Assembly (NCBI GenBank): GCA_003550305.1
Contig: QKYT01000035.1
Location: 241,857 to 254,577 of the forward strand
Direction of reading: 5' to 3'
Length of the DNA: 12,721 nucleotides
Source: Glomus cerebriforme
Lineage: Eukaryota > Glomeromycota > Glomeromycetes > Glomerales > Glomeraceae
Shown: one piece after another, positions 1-8,651 of the stretch
How positions within the stretch are numbered: the first letter of the stretch is position 1
How the letters are laid out: every line of letters begins with the position of its first letter
Made by a program: the position numbers and the translations under genes
The notes under the pieces: model-generated
Databases searched by the model: none
The model's input: the letters and a program-made list of their open reading frames with translations, nothing else
What the model was told of the DNA's origin: nothing

Positions 1-237
1 AAGACGCGCAATATATTTTCCAAATATATTTGTTTGATCACATGATGTGACTATAAAAAGGGAAATTTTCATATGTTAACTATTATCTTGGGACTAATGA
101 TTGCTGTGATAGTGACTATAATCAATTTATGACTATAAAGGGGGTATTTTACTATATAAAAAATCGGGACTAAAATTAATGTGATTATGTAGAGGTTGTG
201 CTTATACAGGGGGTGACTATAGAGGGGGATGACTGTA
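1..237 (-). mobile_element. Terminal part of a pogo/Tigger-like DNA transposon, truncated by the window edge
   Basis: Read on the minus strand, this block starts at 237 with TA followed by CAGTCATCCCCCTC at 235-222. TA-CAGT is the usual start of pogo/Tigger-type Tc1/mariner elements, which duplicate a TA target. Behind it, TATAGTCA recurs on the minus strand (plus-strand TGACTATA at 48-55, 113-120, 130-137 and 214-221). TTAGTCCC recurs twice (plus-strand GGGACTAA at 90-97 and 166-173). Such short repeats near the tips are common in transposon ends, where they can bind transposase. No transposase coding is visible. The other end would lie left of the window, so a full element, a MITE and a solo end cannot be told apart. 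The family assignment is inferred from the terminus only. Confidence 0.5.
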
Positions 238-810
238 TAATATTAATTTTAACCAATAAAAATGCTTAATTTTATATCATGTAAGATTTTGTTTTACTCT
301 CCACTCTTTAAAATATTACCTAATAAATGTCATAGTCCTAATTAATATTGTATAATTTATATATATATAAATATTTATTACTTTTATATCATACCTTTTA
401 TTCTTAATTATTTTATGAACTTAACGTAATTTTCTTGAGATATAAAATCCCATTTATCATATTTATTTATTATATTTTTTAATTTTAATTTAAATATTAA
501 TACTAAATAAAATCTTCTTTTATAATATCTGTAAAAAAAAACAATTTTATTTTTTATGAAATGCATTACACAAATTTCTAAAAAAAATATTATTTCATTT
601 AATAAATTATTGCATTTTTATATATTAAAATTATTTAAAACAAAATAATAATTAATCTATATAATTAAAAATATTTGTATGTAATTGTAACATTTAGATT
701 AACTGTATAAATAAATGTTTTAATCTAATTACGTTACATTATATAATTATTTCCTATAAAAATTGAATCAAATGATAGTATAAGATTACATAAAATTCCA
801 AAAAAGGGAA

Positions 811-840
811 ACGTCTAAAGCAGAGCAGAATCAGGTGATT
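811..840 (-). repeat. 30-bp dispersed repeat module, copy 1
   Basis: Read on the minus strand, this module begins AATCACCTGATTCTGCT and ends CTTTAGACGT. It matches 1341-1370 on the plus strand at 24 of 30 positions with no gap, so the two copies lie in opposite orientation about 500 bp apart. The match is far longer than expected by chance for a segment that is not simple A/T. It probably comes from an old dispersed element, and no family name can be given. Confidence 0.55.
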
Positions 841-1047
841 ATAGTGAATATCTATCACATGATCAAAATGTATGACAGGTTATACCAGATATATTGTACT
901 TTAAAATACTTTTTTAGAAATGATCAATAAAATGTTCAGTACATGAGTCACAATAATATTTTTATAAAAAATTTATTTTCTCAAAAAAAAAAGACTTTAA
1001 TAAACTATTTTTACCTTTTGAAATTATGTTTAGGAGTGTATTTTTGA

Positions 1048-1073
1048 TCACTCTGCAAGTTTACTTAGAGTGA
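1048..1073. repeat. Inverted repeat able to form a hairpin
   Basis: The arms TCACTCT (1048-1054) and AGAGTGA (1067-1073) are perfect complements. Inside them AAGT (1057-1060) can pair with ACTT (1063-1066), leaving a GC bulge and a very small TT loop. No gene is next to it, so its role is unknown. It may be a remnant of a repeat. Confidence 0.4.
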
Positions 1074-1313
1074 CAAAGAAGGTTTTTGTTGTAAATTTTG
1101 ACTTATACATGTTTGTTTAAAAATATGCATCACACATATCAAACAGTATAATCAGCGTAACCTGTTACACATTTTGGTCATGCATATCTGTTATCTTCTG
1201 CATCACATCTTCATTTTCCATTTTTCCTAAGTATTCTAGAAACTTAGAATTTTTTCAATAAATGAAATTCTATTTATAAACTGTTATTTGTCATATGCAT
1301 AATTTCTTAATGC

Positions 1314-1420
1314 CATAATTCTGGCCAAAAATTTTATGAAAATCATGTGATTCTGCTTCACTTTAGATGTACTCCAAAAAGAAAATTGATGTGCATACAC
1401 ATAATTCTGACCAGAATTAA
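1314..1420. repeat. MITE-like remnant bounded by TAATTCTGG-type ends
   Basis: The left boundary reads CATAATTCTGGCC at 1314-1326. The right boundary at 1402-1419 is the near-palindrome TAATTCTGACCAGAATTA, so the two ends form imperfect terminal inverted repeats around about 85 bp. The second copy of the 30-bp module (1341-1370) lies inside. A related palindrome occurs at 2667-2684. The arrangement suggests a small non-autonomous element or dispersed repeat. There is no coding capacity and no clear target-site duplication. Confidence 0.35.
1341..1370 (+). repeat. 30-bp dispersed repeat module, copy 2
   Basis: This module starts AATCATGTGATTCTGCT and ends CTTTAGATGT. It is the inverted partner of 811-840, with 24 of 30 matching positions. 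Four of the six differences are C/T or G/A transitions, consistent with decay of an old repeat. It lies inside the MITE-like remnant at 1314-1420. Confidence 0.55.
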
Positions 1421-2641
1421 AAATTATAAATAAAATTTAAAACCCATTGCAAAGTAGTAATAGGTAGCAAACTAATTACCAATTAAAAATATAATAAAAT
1501 ACCAAATCAACTTTTTAAAAAAAAATATAATTTTTTTTCAAAATCTTCTGAGATATATTTTTTATAAAATCTTTTATTATTTTAGATTTTTTGATTTTAG
1601 TTTTCACATAAATAAGGTGATACAAAGTAATAAAATTGCTTCTCATAACTAGCCGGATCAATCTGTATTAAATTTTAAAAAAAAATTTTATATATTATTA
1701 CTATACTGGGTATAATTTTTTAAAAAATTACAAAAAAATTTCATATGAATTTTACATATAAAATTTTTTGAAAAAAAATTAAAAGTCAGGTTGTTGGGTC
1801 ATTTTCAAAATTTTTATGTTATGAAAACCAATAAATTAAGTTTGTATGGCCTAAACTAAATTAGTATTACAGGAATTAAAAAAGACCAAATATACTGTTA
1901 TTAAAATACTTAAGTTATTATCCAATAAAAAGCTAAAATAATTTAAATTATCAAGTTATACCAAAAATAACAATAAAAGAAGCATTTTTTCTTAGATTTT
2001 TAAAGCCTTTTACCTTTTTAAAGTTGCATTTTTTCAAAAAATAAACATGAAATTTTGGAAAAGAGTTAATGATAATTTGATTATATTTAAATTATTTAAA
2101 TTATTTATTTTTTAGATAATAAATATTATTTAAATTTTTGCTTTATATATTATGATAAACATAACTAAATATATACTGTTAACCAAATTGATACTACTAT
2201 AATATATTTATTAAAAGTAAATATTTGATTTAAAAATTTACAAATCAATATTCTCATGCAGCAAATTACATTTTTCTTTTAGAAGACATATTTATGATTT
2301 ACATGATGTATTTGTCTTTATTAAACTTTAATAAATAAATATAATTAACTTATCTTTAAAAAAAAAAAAAAAAAAAATATTTGATTTAAAAATAAAGTTC
2401 TAATTAAAAAAGTACTATTTTATATGAAAAAAAAAAAATTATTTTAAGTATAAATTAGTAATTATTAAATAAGTTATCTTTTCTAAAAATTGGAATTTAG
2501 TAATTTTAATGTAATCTTATTTTTTTTAAACTTTATATTTCATTTTATTAAACTGGCATCTAAGGATCTAACTTAAAAAGATAAAAAGTATCTAAAATTA
2601 ATTAACAAATATTAAAAAGTACAAAAGACATCTGGTTTTCT

Positions 2642-2684
2642 AAATTTGGCCAAATTTTAAAATTCATAATTCCGGCCAGAATTA
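2642..2684. repeat. Two adjacent palindromes centred on GGCC
   Basis: AAATTTGGCCAAATTT at 2642-2657 is a perfect 16-bp palindrome. Nine bases further on, TAATTCCGGCCAGAATTA at 2667-2684 is an 18-bp palindrome with one mismatched pair. The second is a variant of the motif bounding the 1314-1420 remnant. The consensus of the copies would be the full palindrome TAATTCTGGCCAGAATTA. It is most simply read as debris of a dispersed repeat family. Confidence 0.5.
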
Positions 2685-3906
2685 CATTTATTTTTTTTTA
2701 AAAAAAAGCACCTAATATCGAAAATTGTGGGATCTCGATTTTAGAATGAGAGATGATTGGGATTTAAGATGTTTTTTTTTATTAAAAAATTTGCCATCAT
2801 CATATGAAACAAAAAAAAAAAGATTATCAAAAATCCAAACAATGTCCATTCTTTGTTTTGGTTATTAGAAAAGTGAAAATTTTTTTTTTAAAAAAAAAGT
2901 GTCAAGATGAAAAGATATCTGCACATTCATATGACACGGGCTATTTCACACCCAGCTGTGATAATAAATCGATAAATCGCGTAAAAGATAAGATGCAATA
3001 ATCAAAAATAGTTAATTAATACGATTAAACAACAGCTTAATCTTAATCAAGGTTAATCGTTAAACCATGTCCATATAAATCGTTGTCAATTTTAAAGGAA
3101 AAAATTCACCCCGCAATTTTTTTTTTTAAAAAACAATATCTTTGATTGGTGTGATTTCTATTTGTTTGTTATATTATTTAATACATACATTTCGTTGTTA
3201 CCTGGTAATGTAAAAAAAAAAAAAAAAATCACGTAGATTTTCAAATTGGTTATATATTTTTCCCGCAGTAGATCAAGAACATGTTCCTTATTATAAAAAC
3301 ATAATCGTAGGTTAATTTTTTATTATAGTGAATATAATTTTTTTTTGTTATTTTGTTTTTACATTTTTTATTTTATCAAAAAATAAAAATTTTTTTTTGA
3401 GGATTTAAAGAAAAGAAAGATAGGATGAAATAAAATCTTAATTTTTTTTTTAAAAAAAGTAAGGGTATATATTTTTTTTTCATTTAAAAGGAGTAAAAAA
3501 TTATATTATATTTAACAAGTAAAAAAAAAAAGAGTATATATAAAATATTATATAAAATCGTAAAAAACCTGTCTTAAAAGAATAAGTATTTGTTTTTTTT
3601 TGTTTTTTTTTAGGATTTTTTTTTCGTAATATATTAATTTATATACAAAATAAGAGGGTGTAAAAAATATTTAAGAAGAAAAAATATGTATTTAAGAAAG
3701 AAAGAAAAAAAAAGAGGGGTTTCATATTATTTAACATAAAGGGGGAGAAATTATTGTTTTGTTTAATCTTTTTTTTTATATCTAAATATTCTAAATTTTT
3801 TTTAATTAAAAGGACAAAAAAAAATAACATAAAAAAAAAAAAATTTTTTAACGTAAAAATAATTCCTTAAGAAAAAAAATTATTATAATATATTTTTTTG
3901 AAATAA

Positions 3907-3912
3907 TTTATT
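3907..3912 (-). terminator. Poly(A) signal AATAAA for the bZIP gene
   Basis: The minus strand reads AATAAA here, about 40 nt after the bZIP stop codon, followed by A/T-rich sequence. Position and sequence fit a canonical polyadenylation signal. In DNA this AT-rich the hexamer can also arise by chance. Confidence 0.45.
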
Positions 3913-3941
3913 TTGCATAACGATCGAGACGAAAAAAAATG

Positions 3942-3972
3942 GTTAAATCACTTATGATAAAAGTGATTTAAC
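3942..3972. repeat. Perfect 12-bp hairpin across the bZIP stop codon
   Basis: The arms GTTAAATCACTT (3942-3953) and AAGTGATTTAAC (3961-3972) are exact complements separated by 7 nt. In the bZIP mRNA the 5' arm encodes the last residues (around V-K-S-L), the loop carries the last serine codon and the first base of the stop TAA, and the 3' arm runs into the 3' UTR. A stem of this length could form in the transcript and affect termination, stability or 3'-end formation. Function is inference. Confidence 0.6.
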
Positions 3973-4961
3973 ATCTGTTGGTTTAAGTTGATGATCAGAA
4001 GTCGTTGAAGAAGTTGATGGAGATCTTGATAATCTTGAAGTGTCAAATAAAATCTCTTTTGATTCGTATTCTCCCGTAGATGAAGGAGGAGTAAGAAAAT
4101 CAAAATCACGTTCACGGTTACATAATTGAGAGCGAAGTTTATGAATCTAATTTATTATGAAACACGCGTCATGGCACGTGATAAAATAATTAGTTATTGA
4201 TTGGAAAATACAAAAATATATGTACAATTAAAAACATAAAAACATACCTCTTTCTCCTGTTCTTGTAATTTTTGATTTGCTGTGTCTTTCTCTGCATTAG
4301 CCTCCTCCAATTTCTTTTCTAATTCAGCGATACGTTTAGCACTATCCGTATTCTCCAATTCTTGAACTCTTCTTTCAAGAAATTGACATTTTTCTTGCAT
4401 TTCTCTTTCGCGTTGCTTTCGACGATCTCTAAAACGAGCTGAAGCACCGGCATTACGCCGACGTTTTTCAGCCAATAATTCGCTTGCAGGATCGACTACA
4501 GGTCTTGTTTGTTGATGATAAATTGGATGAGCATAAGGATGATGCATTGGTCTTATCATCATATTAGGATGATGTGAAGAAGACTGCATATGAGATAATT
4601 GTTGTGGAGAACTAACAGCAACCCTTGGAGGTGAAAAAGATTGTGATCTTTGTTCAATATATTGTTGTTGTTGTTGTTGTTGAGGAGGAGGAGATGTGTC
4701 AGATTGAAAATGAAAGTGACCATTGGCTGCAGTATTTGGGGATGAATGTTCAGATTTCTGTGGTGACAACATGTAAGATTGTTGCGGTTGTCGAGATGAA
4801 TAATCAGGTGGAGGGGTTATTGGGGAAATTAAAGGGGGTATAGGAGGAGCAAGACATGATACAGGTGGTAATACTGGTTTTTGAATTGTAGATGATGATG
4901 ATGACTTAAATGTCATGATAGGTGGTAAAACTCGGTCACCCGCACTAGGTTGAAAGGACAT
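3952..4961 (-). CDS. bZIP transcription factor, CYS-3/MET4-like basic region, two exons
   Basis: This is a nuclear DNA-binding regulator. Exon 1 is 4961-4248, a phase-0 intron of 101 nt is 4247-4147 (GTATGT...TTAG, with ACTAAT as a candidate branch point), and exon 2 is 4146-3952, giving 302 residues. The start is supported by an in-frame TAA 24 nt upstream and A at -3. Residues 1-160 are low-complexity and rich in Pro, Ser, Gln and His, with Q7 at 94-100 and a His/Met/Tyr-rich stretch at 128-151. The basic region is about 165-187 and contains the bZIP signature N170-x7-R178 within RRNAGASARFRDRRKQRE. Zipper positions follow at M188, L195 and L202. After a stutter the heptads continue I211, L218, (K225), L232, I239, L246. 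I239 is the first residue of exon 2, so splicing extends the coiled coil and supports the model. The tail (about 255-302) is Ser/Thr-rich. Nine S/T-P sites suggest regulation by proline-directed kinases (inference). The N-A-G-A-S-A-R-F-R core resembles fungal CYS-3/MET4-type factors, but the target pathway cannot be fixed from sequence alone. Confidence 0.9.
4662..4682 (-). repeat. CAA trinucleotide repeat encoding Gln7 in the bZIP protein
   Basis: Seven uninterrupted CAA codons (plus-strand TTG x7) encode Q94-Q100 in the N-terminal low-complexity region. A pure codon repeat is prone to length change between strains. The translation of the plus strand here gives only a valine-rich shadow. Confidence 0.85.
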
Positions 4962-5260
4962 GGTTGTTCTAAATATTAATAATTAATCTCAATTAAAAAG
5001 ATAAAAACTAATCAGTTTATTCACTTTCAACTGTACAGATGATTATTTTTTGATTGAGGGAAATAAGAATTTATTTTTCTTTGAAAAGGAACAAATAAAT
5101 ATATATATATATATGTATATGTATAGTATATATTATATATATATATATATATTGTTTGAAAAAGTTGTCTGAGAATGTAATTATTCGTTGCTAATTTTTT
5201 AAAAAAAAAAAAAAATATTTTTTTTTCGTTACGTTTTCGTTAAATTATTTTCGTTCGTGC
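4962..5260 (-). promoter_or_regulatory. 5' flank of the bZIP gene with three AACGAAAA boxes
   Basis: This is the region immediately upstream of the bZIP start. On the minus strand it carries AACGAAAA three times within 33 bp (5223-5230, 5234-5241, 5248-5255), roughly 260-295 bp before the ATG. The core resembles the CNCGAAA cell-cycle box bound by Swi4/SBF-type factors, though the flanking C is missing. Between the boxes and the ATG lies an AT dinucleotide tract (5100-5152). No firm TATA box can be assigned because TATA-like words are everywhere. Confidence 0.35.
5100..5152. repeat. AT/TA microsatellite
   Basis: Two runs of alternating AT (about 5100-5114 and 5136-5152) are separated by a GTATATGTATAG-like interruption. 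It is a simple dinucleotide repeat about 140-190 bp upstream of the bZIP ATG. It may affect local DNA melting, but no specific role can be shown. Confidence 0.8.
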
Positions 5261-6120
5261 AAATTACTAATAATTTTTTTTATTTATAAAAATTCGTATT
5301 GCAAGAAACGATTTCAATTATATCAAGTCAATGGAGATTAACTTTTGGGACATGTACTCCTTTTGCTTGTTTAAATCCTTTTTTTTTTTTTGATTGCCAA
5401 CAAAAAATCCAATTTTCTATAAAAGGATGAAAAAATTTTTTTTTTAAAAAAAAAAATTAGTCAGCTATCAAAATTTATTTTTATATAATATAAAGATGAA
5501 GACGAAAGGTCGGTATTTGTTTCAATGATGATGATGAAATTATAAAAAAAAGGAGAAAGTAGAGAACAAAAAAAAAAANAAAAAAAAATATATAATTTTT
5601 TTTTTTAATAACAAAACAAACGAGTAATTCTCCGAGAATTGAATAAAAAAATACGGGCTTTTATGTAAAAAAAAAAACACTTTTTTCTAAAAAGTCATCG
5701 CGTGAAGAAAATCCAAAAAAAAACTAAAAAAAGCTATCAATATATATAAAATAGAAAAAAAAAATTATATATAATATATTATAATGGGGGAGTTCAGTAG
5801 TGTGGGATGATAAATAATACTAATGATGCCATCATTTGTTGACTATGGGTAAAATTTTTTGTACACACCGTAATTTCTATTATAAATCAACATATTTATT
5901 TTTCTCTTAAACTGTAAAAATTTTCCACAATTGGCGAAAATATAAAATAAAAAATTTTTTAAAGTAGCATTTTTCTTTATAAATCCCAATTTTTGTTTGT
6001 ATGCTATTCTATTAAAAAACCGGATTTTTGATTTCATTTACAGATTTTCGACAATAGGGAAACACTTTTTTGTTTAAAAAAAAAAAAGGATTTGATTAAC
6101 ATGTTCACAGTATTTTTGAT
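5261..6120. other. Low-complexity AT spacer containing one ambiguous base
   Basis: I see no gene here. The stretch contains long A and T runs, including a T10-A11 block at 5436-5456, and one N at 5579 inside a poly-A run, which probably marks a homopolymer length uncertainty in the assembly. A 64-codon minus-strand frame (6037-5843) is Lys/Phe/Ile-rich with no motif and is not called. Confidence 0.6.
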
Positions 6121-6414
6121 TTAATAAAATGCTAACCGGTTAAATGGAATATTAATAAGTAATTTTGAATTGGGAACAATAGGATTTGTATGATCTTGCG
6201 TCATTTTTTCTTTTACACAAGAATTCGGGGTAACATCAACATATCGAACAGGGTAACCATCATCCGATAAATAAAAACGGCAAAAAAAAATAGGATTTCT
6301 TGGAATTTTTTTAGCATTTTCCACTCTTGGTTGGAAAGTGGCATAATGCAATAATTACGATATATCATGTTGAAATGCGTCATAAATAATTTTGGGTCTA
6401 AAATCATTTCTCAT
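6121..6414 (-). pseudogene. Possible broken coding remnant, family unknown
   Basis: Starting at an ATG at 6414, the minus strand reads 19 codons (MRNDFRPKIIYDAFQHDIS) to a TAA at 6357-6355. The same frame then stays open for 77 codons to a TAA at 6123-6121. This second part has balanced, protein-like composition, for example IPRNPIFFCRFYLSDDGYPV and VRYVDVTPNSC. It stands out from the poly-Lys/Phe frames typical of this spacer. It could be a gene fragment with a nonsense mutation, an exon of a gene whose splice sites I cannot place, or chance. I do not recognise the family. No flanking exons or repeat ends were found. Confidence 0.25.
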
Positions 6415-7614
6415 TTATCATTCGATACCTATAATTGGAGTTTTCCTTTTAACACTAACCCTTATTGTGAATAAGTTGAAAATATGACCTCAAATTATAA
6501 TGGTACAAAAAGAAAGTTGTACAAAAATAACATTATTTTTTGAATAAGTAAGAATTTAAAGAAGGAAAAAAATTTCGTTCATCTTTTTTATAAGGTTAGA
6601 CATTTTATCTTTAATATTTTTGGCGTTTTTTTTTTGTTATACGTTAAAAAATAAAAACGCTTTGTTAATCTTTACCAATCGCAATTTTCTTATCATAAAC
6701 ATTACGATATCTATCATCATCCTAAAATTTACCCTTAAATTTTTTTTTTTGAAAAATCTTTCTTTCTTTTTGTCCATTCTGAATTAATCCTAAATCTTTT
6801 TTTTCCCCATTCTTCATGGAAAATTGAGCATTTTACTTTTTTCATCATGGGGGGAAAAAAAAATAATAATAAATAAATAAATATACCAATCTAAAAAAAT
6901 TTTGAGTGTTTAAAACTTGTGACCAAATTATTTATTTATTATTATTGTAAAAAAATTTTCATCATTTTCATTGGATGAACAAATAAGAAAACAAGTTTTT
7001 ATATGATTATATACAAAAAAAAAAAAAAAATGATGGATAAAAATTCTTCCAGTATGCATCGATTGTGAAAAAATTTTTTTTTTTTTTCTTTTTGTATAAA
7101 AAAATTTCTTTTTTGATAATAAAAATTTCTTTTTTTTCTTTTTTGTATATAAACTAAAAATAAATAAAAAAAAAAGGTGGAAAAAAGGATAATAAAAAAG
7201 AAAAAGTGGTATTTTTTTTTTTTTGAATTTTTCAATATACCCCATAAATATCCGTGAATTTTGGAAATGCGAATCTTGAAATATTTAGGATTTTTTTCGA
7301 TGGTAAAAATTGTCCTAACCCAAAAATTAAAATTTGCATGCTTTGGAAGAATGATTGATTTGTTTGAAGGAGGGGCTTTTGTTTGTGTGTTGTTAATTTT
7401 TTGTACGACAAGAACAAGGGATAACAAAGTCATAAATGACATAATATACTGTACGATAAAAACAATAAAGTATCCAGTAGTTTAAATAAATTCATGTATT
7501 AAATAACTGCATTTAATCATTGATAAGCTAATTTTATGTATATACTTTGTCAAATCTGGAAATTTATTTACTCAGTATTCAATAACAATACTTTTTATTA
7601 ATATATCATAATAA

Positions 7615-7625
7615 TTTCGCGCGAA
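7615..7625. promoter_or_regulatory. E2F/SBF-like palindrome TTTCGCGCGAA
   Basis: TTCGCGCGAA at 7616-7625 is a perfect 10-bp palindrome. With the preceding T it matches the E2F core TTTSSCGC, and the minus strand also contains CGCGAAA, the SBF-type box. It stands in very AT-rich sequence with no identified gene start close by, so its use as a binding site is unproven. Confidence 0.3.
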
Positions 7626-8312
7626 CTTTAAATTAAAAATAATAAATAATTTCGGATTTATTCTTTTTGCGTTTTCATTTTTCAACGTGGAAAGTTTAAG
7701 AATTTTCAGAATAATAATGAAAAGAATAATAAGTATTCCCGACATTTGAAAAATATCTGATGAATTTGAAATGTTTTTTCCTTAATTTTATTCCTAGTCC
7801 ATTAATCGAAAAGAAAGAAATATGATTTATAATAAATAATAAATAATTTTGTGATTGATAAGGTATAAATGAAACACAATACCACACGCAATCTCCCATC
7901 CTAATCCTAATTTAAATTTTAAAGTAACCATAAATAAATAAAAACAAGTTTATAAAAAAAAAATATTTTTTTTTTTTTCCTTTATCGGGTTTAATATAAG
8001 AGTATAATGTAAGCACAATTAATTAGTGGTCCCAGGTCAAAAAAAAATTAATTTTTTTTTATCTTTTATCTTTTTTATACAAGGAATAGACCGATAAAAA
8101 ACGCGTTATTGATTGTTATTATTCAGGTTAAGGTAACAAAAGAATTTTTTTACGCCTTGATTTTTCTTTTGAAAAGAATGTTGTTACAAATAAAATAAGC
8201 TGCGCCACATAATAAAGTGTTTTCTTTGTGAATTAATTAAACAGATTGAGGAATGAAAAGTGTATGGGTAAAATAAAAATTATCGATTAAATAAAAACGC
8301 CCAAATAAAATT

Positions 8313-8651
8313 CTCGATCGCGCGAGTTTCATTTCCAATATTGCTCAATGTGACGTTAACTCCACGATATGTTACATTTAATTTCTCTGAGTCATTTATT
8401 TATTATATTTATTATCATTATCATTGAAATTTTTTGATTATCGAAAAAATTTTGATCACAAAAAAAAAAAAAAATTCCATATTACCAATAAATTCGTTCA
8501 TTTTTTTTACTTTTTTGTAGGAAATGCATAAAGTTCATCAATATCAATCAATTTTAACATTCAATTTTACCGATTTTGAGTAACTGTAGAATTTTTTTTA
8601 TGCTGATCAATGACGTTATAAACTGCGGATTATCTTTCATGCAACACGTGT
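8313..8651. promoter_or_regulatory. GC-richer island with clustered bZIP- and bHLH-type motifs
   Basis: Within about 340 bp there are CTCGATCGCGCGAG (8313-8326), two TGACGTTA words with the CRE-like TGACGT core (8351 and 8611), one TGAGTCA, which is the GCN4/AP-1 site (8388-8394), and the palindromic E-box ACACGTGT (8644-8651). The island lies 450-780 bp beyond the DMC1 stop and over 3 kb upstream of the bZIP start. It looks like a control region but no transcript is visible next to it. Motif matches are direct; function is inference. Confidence 0.3.

Larger units (their letters stand above)
238..3906. other. Gene-poor AT-rich spacer with degraded repeats
   Basis: This stretch of about 3.7 kb shows no convincing gene on either strand. 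It is dominated by A/T homopolymers and short AT words. Recognisable content is limited to the repeat modules listed separately (811-840, 1341-1370, 1314-1420, 2642-2684) and a hairpin-forming segment at 1048-1073. A 65-codon open frame at 2804-3001 (plus) is rich in lysine from poly-A and lacks any recognisable motif. I do not call it. Confidence 0.7.

Noticed and set aside
2804..3001. Plus-strand frame of 65 codons
   Set aside because: Its first half is lysine from poly-A, and no motif or splice partner was found.
4625..4843. Plus-strand frame of 72 codons
   Set aside because: It is the antisense shadow of the bZIP exon. Its valine run is the complement of the CAA repeat.
5843..6037. Minus-strand frame of 64 codons upstream of the bZIP gene
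   Set aside because: Considered as an upstream exon, but it has no family motif, and the bZIP start already has an in-frame upstream stop and a complete domain.
6213..6407. Minus-strand frame of 64 codons overlapping the remnant at 6121-6414
   Set aside because: It is Met/Phe-rich in another frame. The frame ending at 6121 is more protein-like.
6928..7442. Long minus-strand open frames of 105 and 147 codons
   Set aside because: They run through poly-A/T and T/C-rich low-complexity DNA and translate to Phe/Lys/Ile-rich strings with no motif. The length is explained by base composition.
7261..7485. Plus-strand frame of 74 codons
   Set aside because: It overlaps the low-complexity minus-strand frames, and has no recognisable domain and no neighbouring exon.
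7696..7899. Minus-strand frame of 67 codons starting with ATG
   Set aside because: Its composition is typical of translated spacer, with no conserved motif and no clear signal for a promoter.
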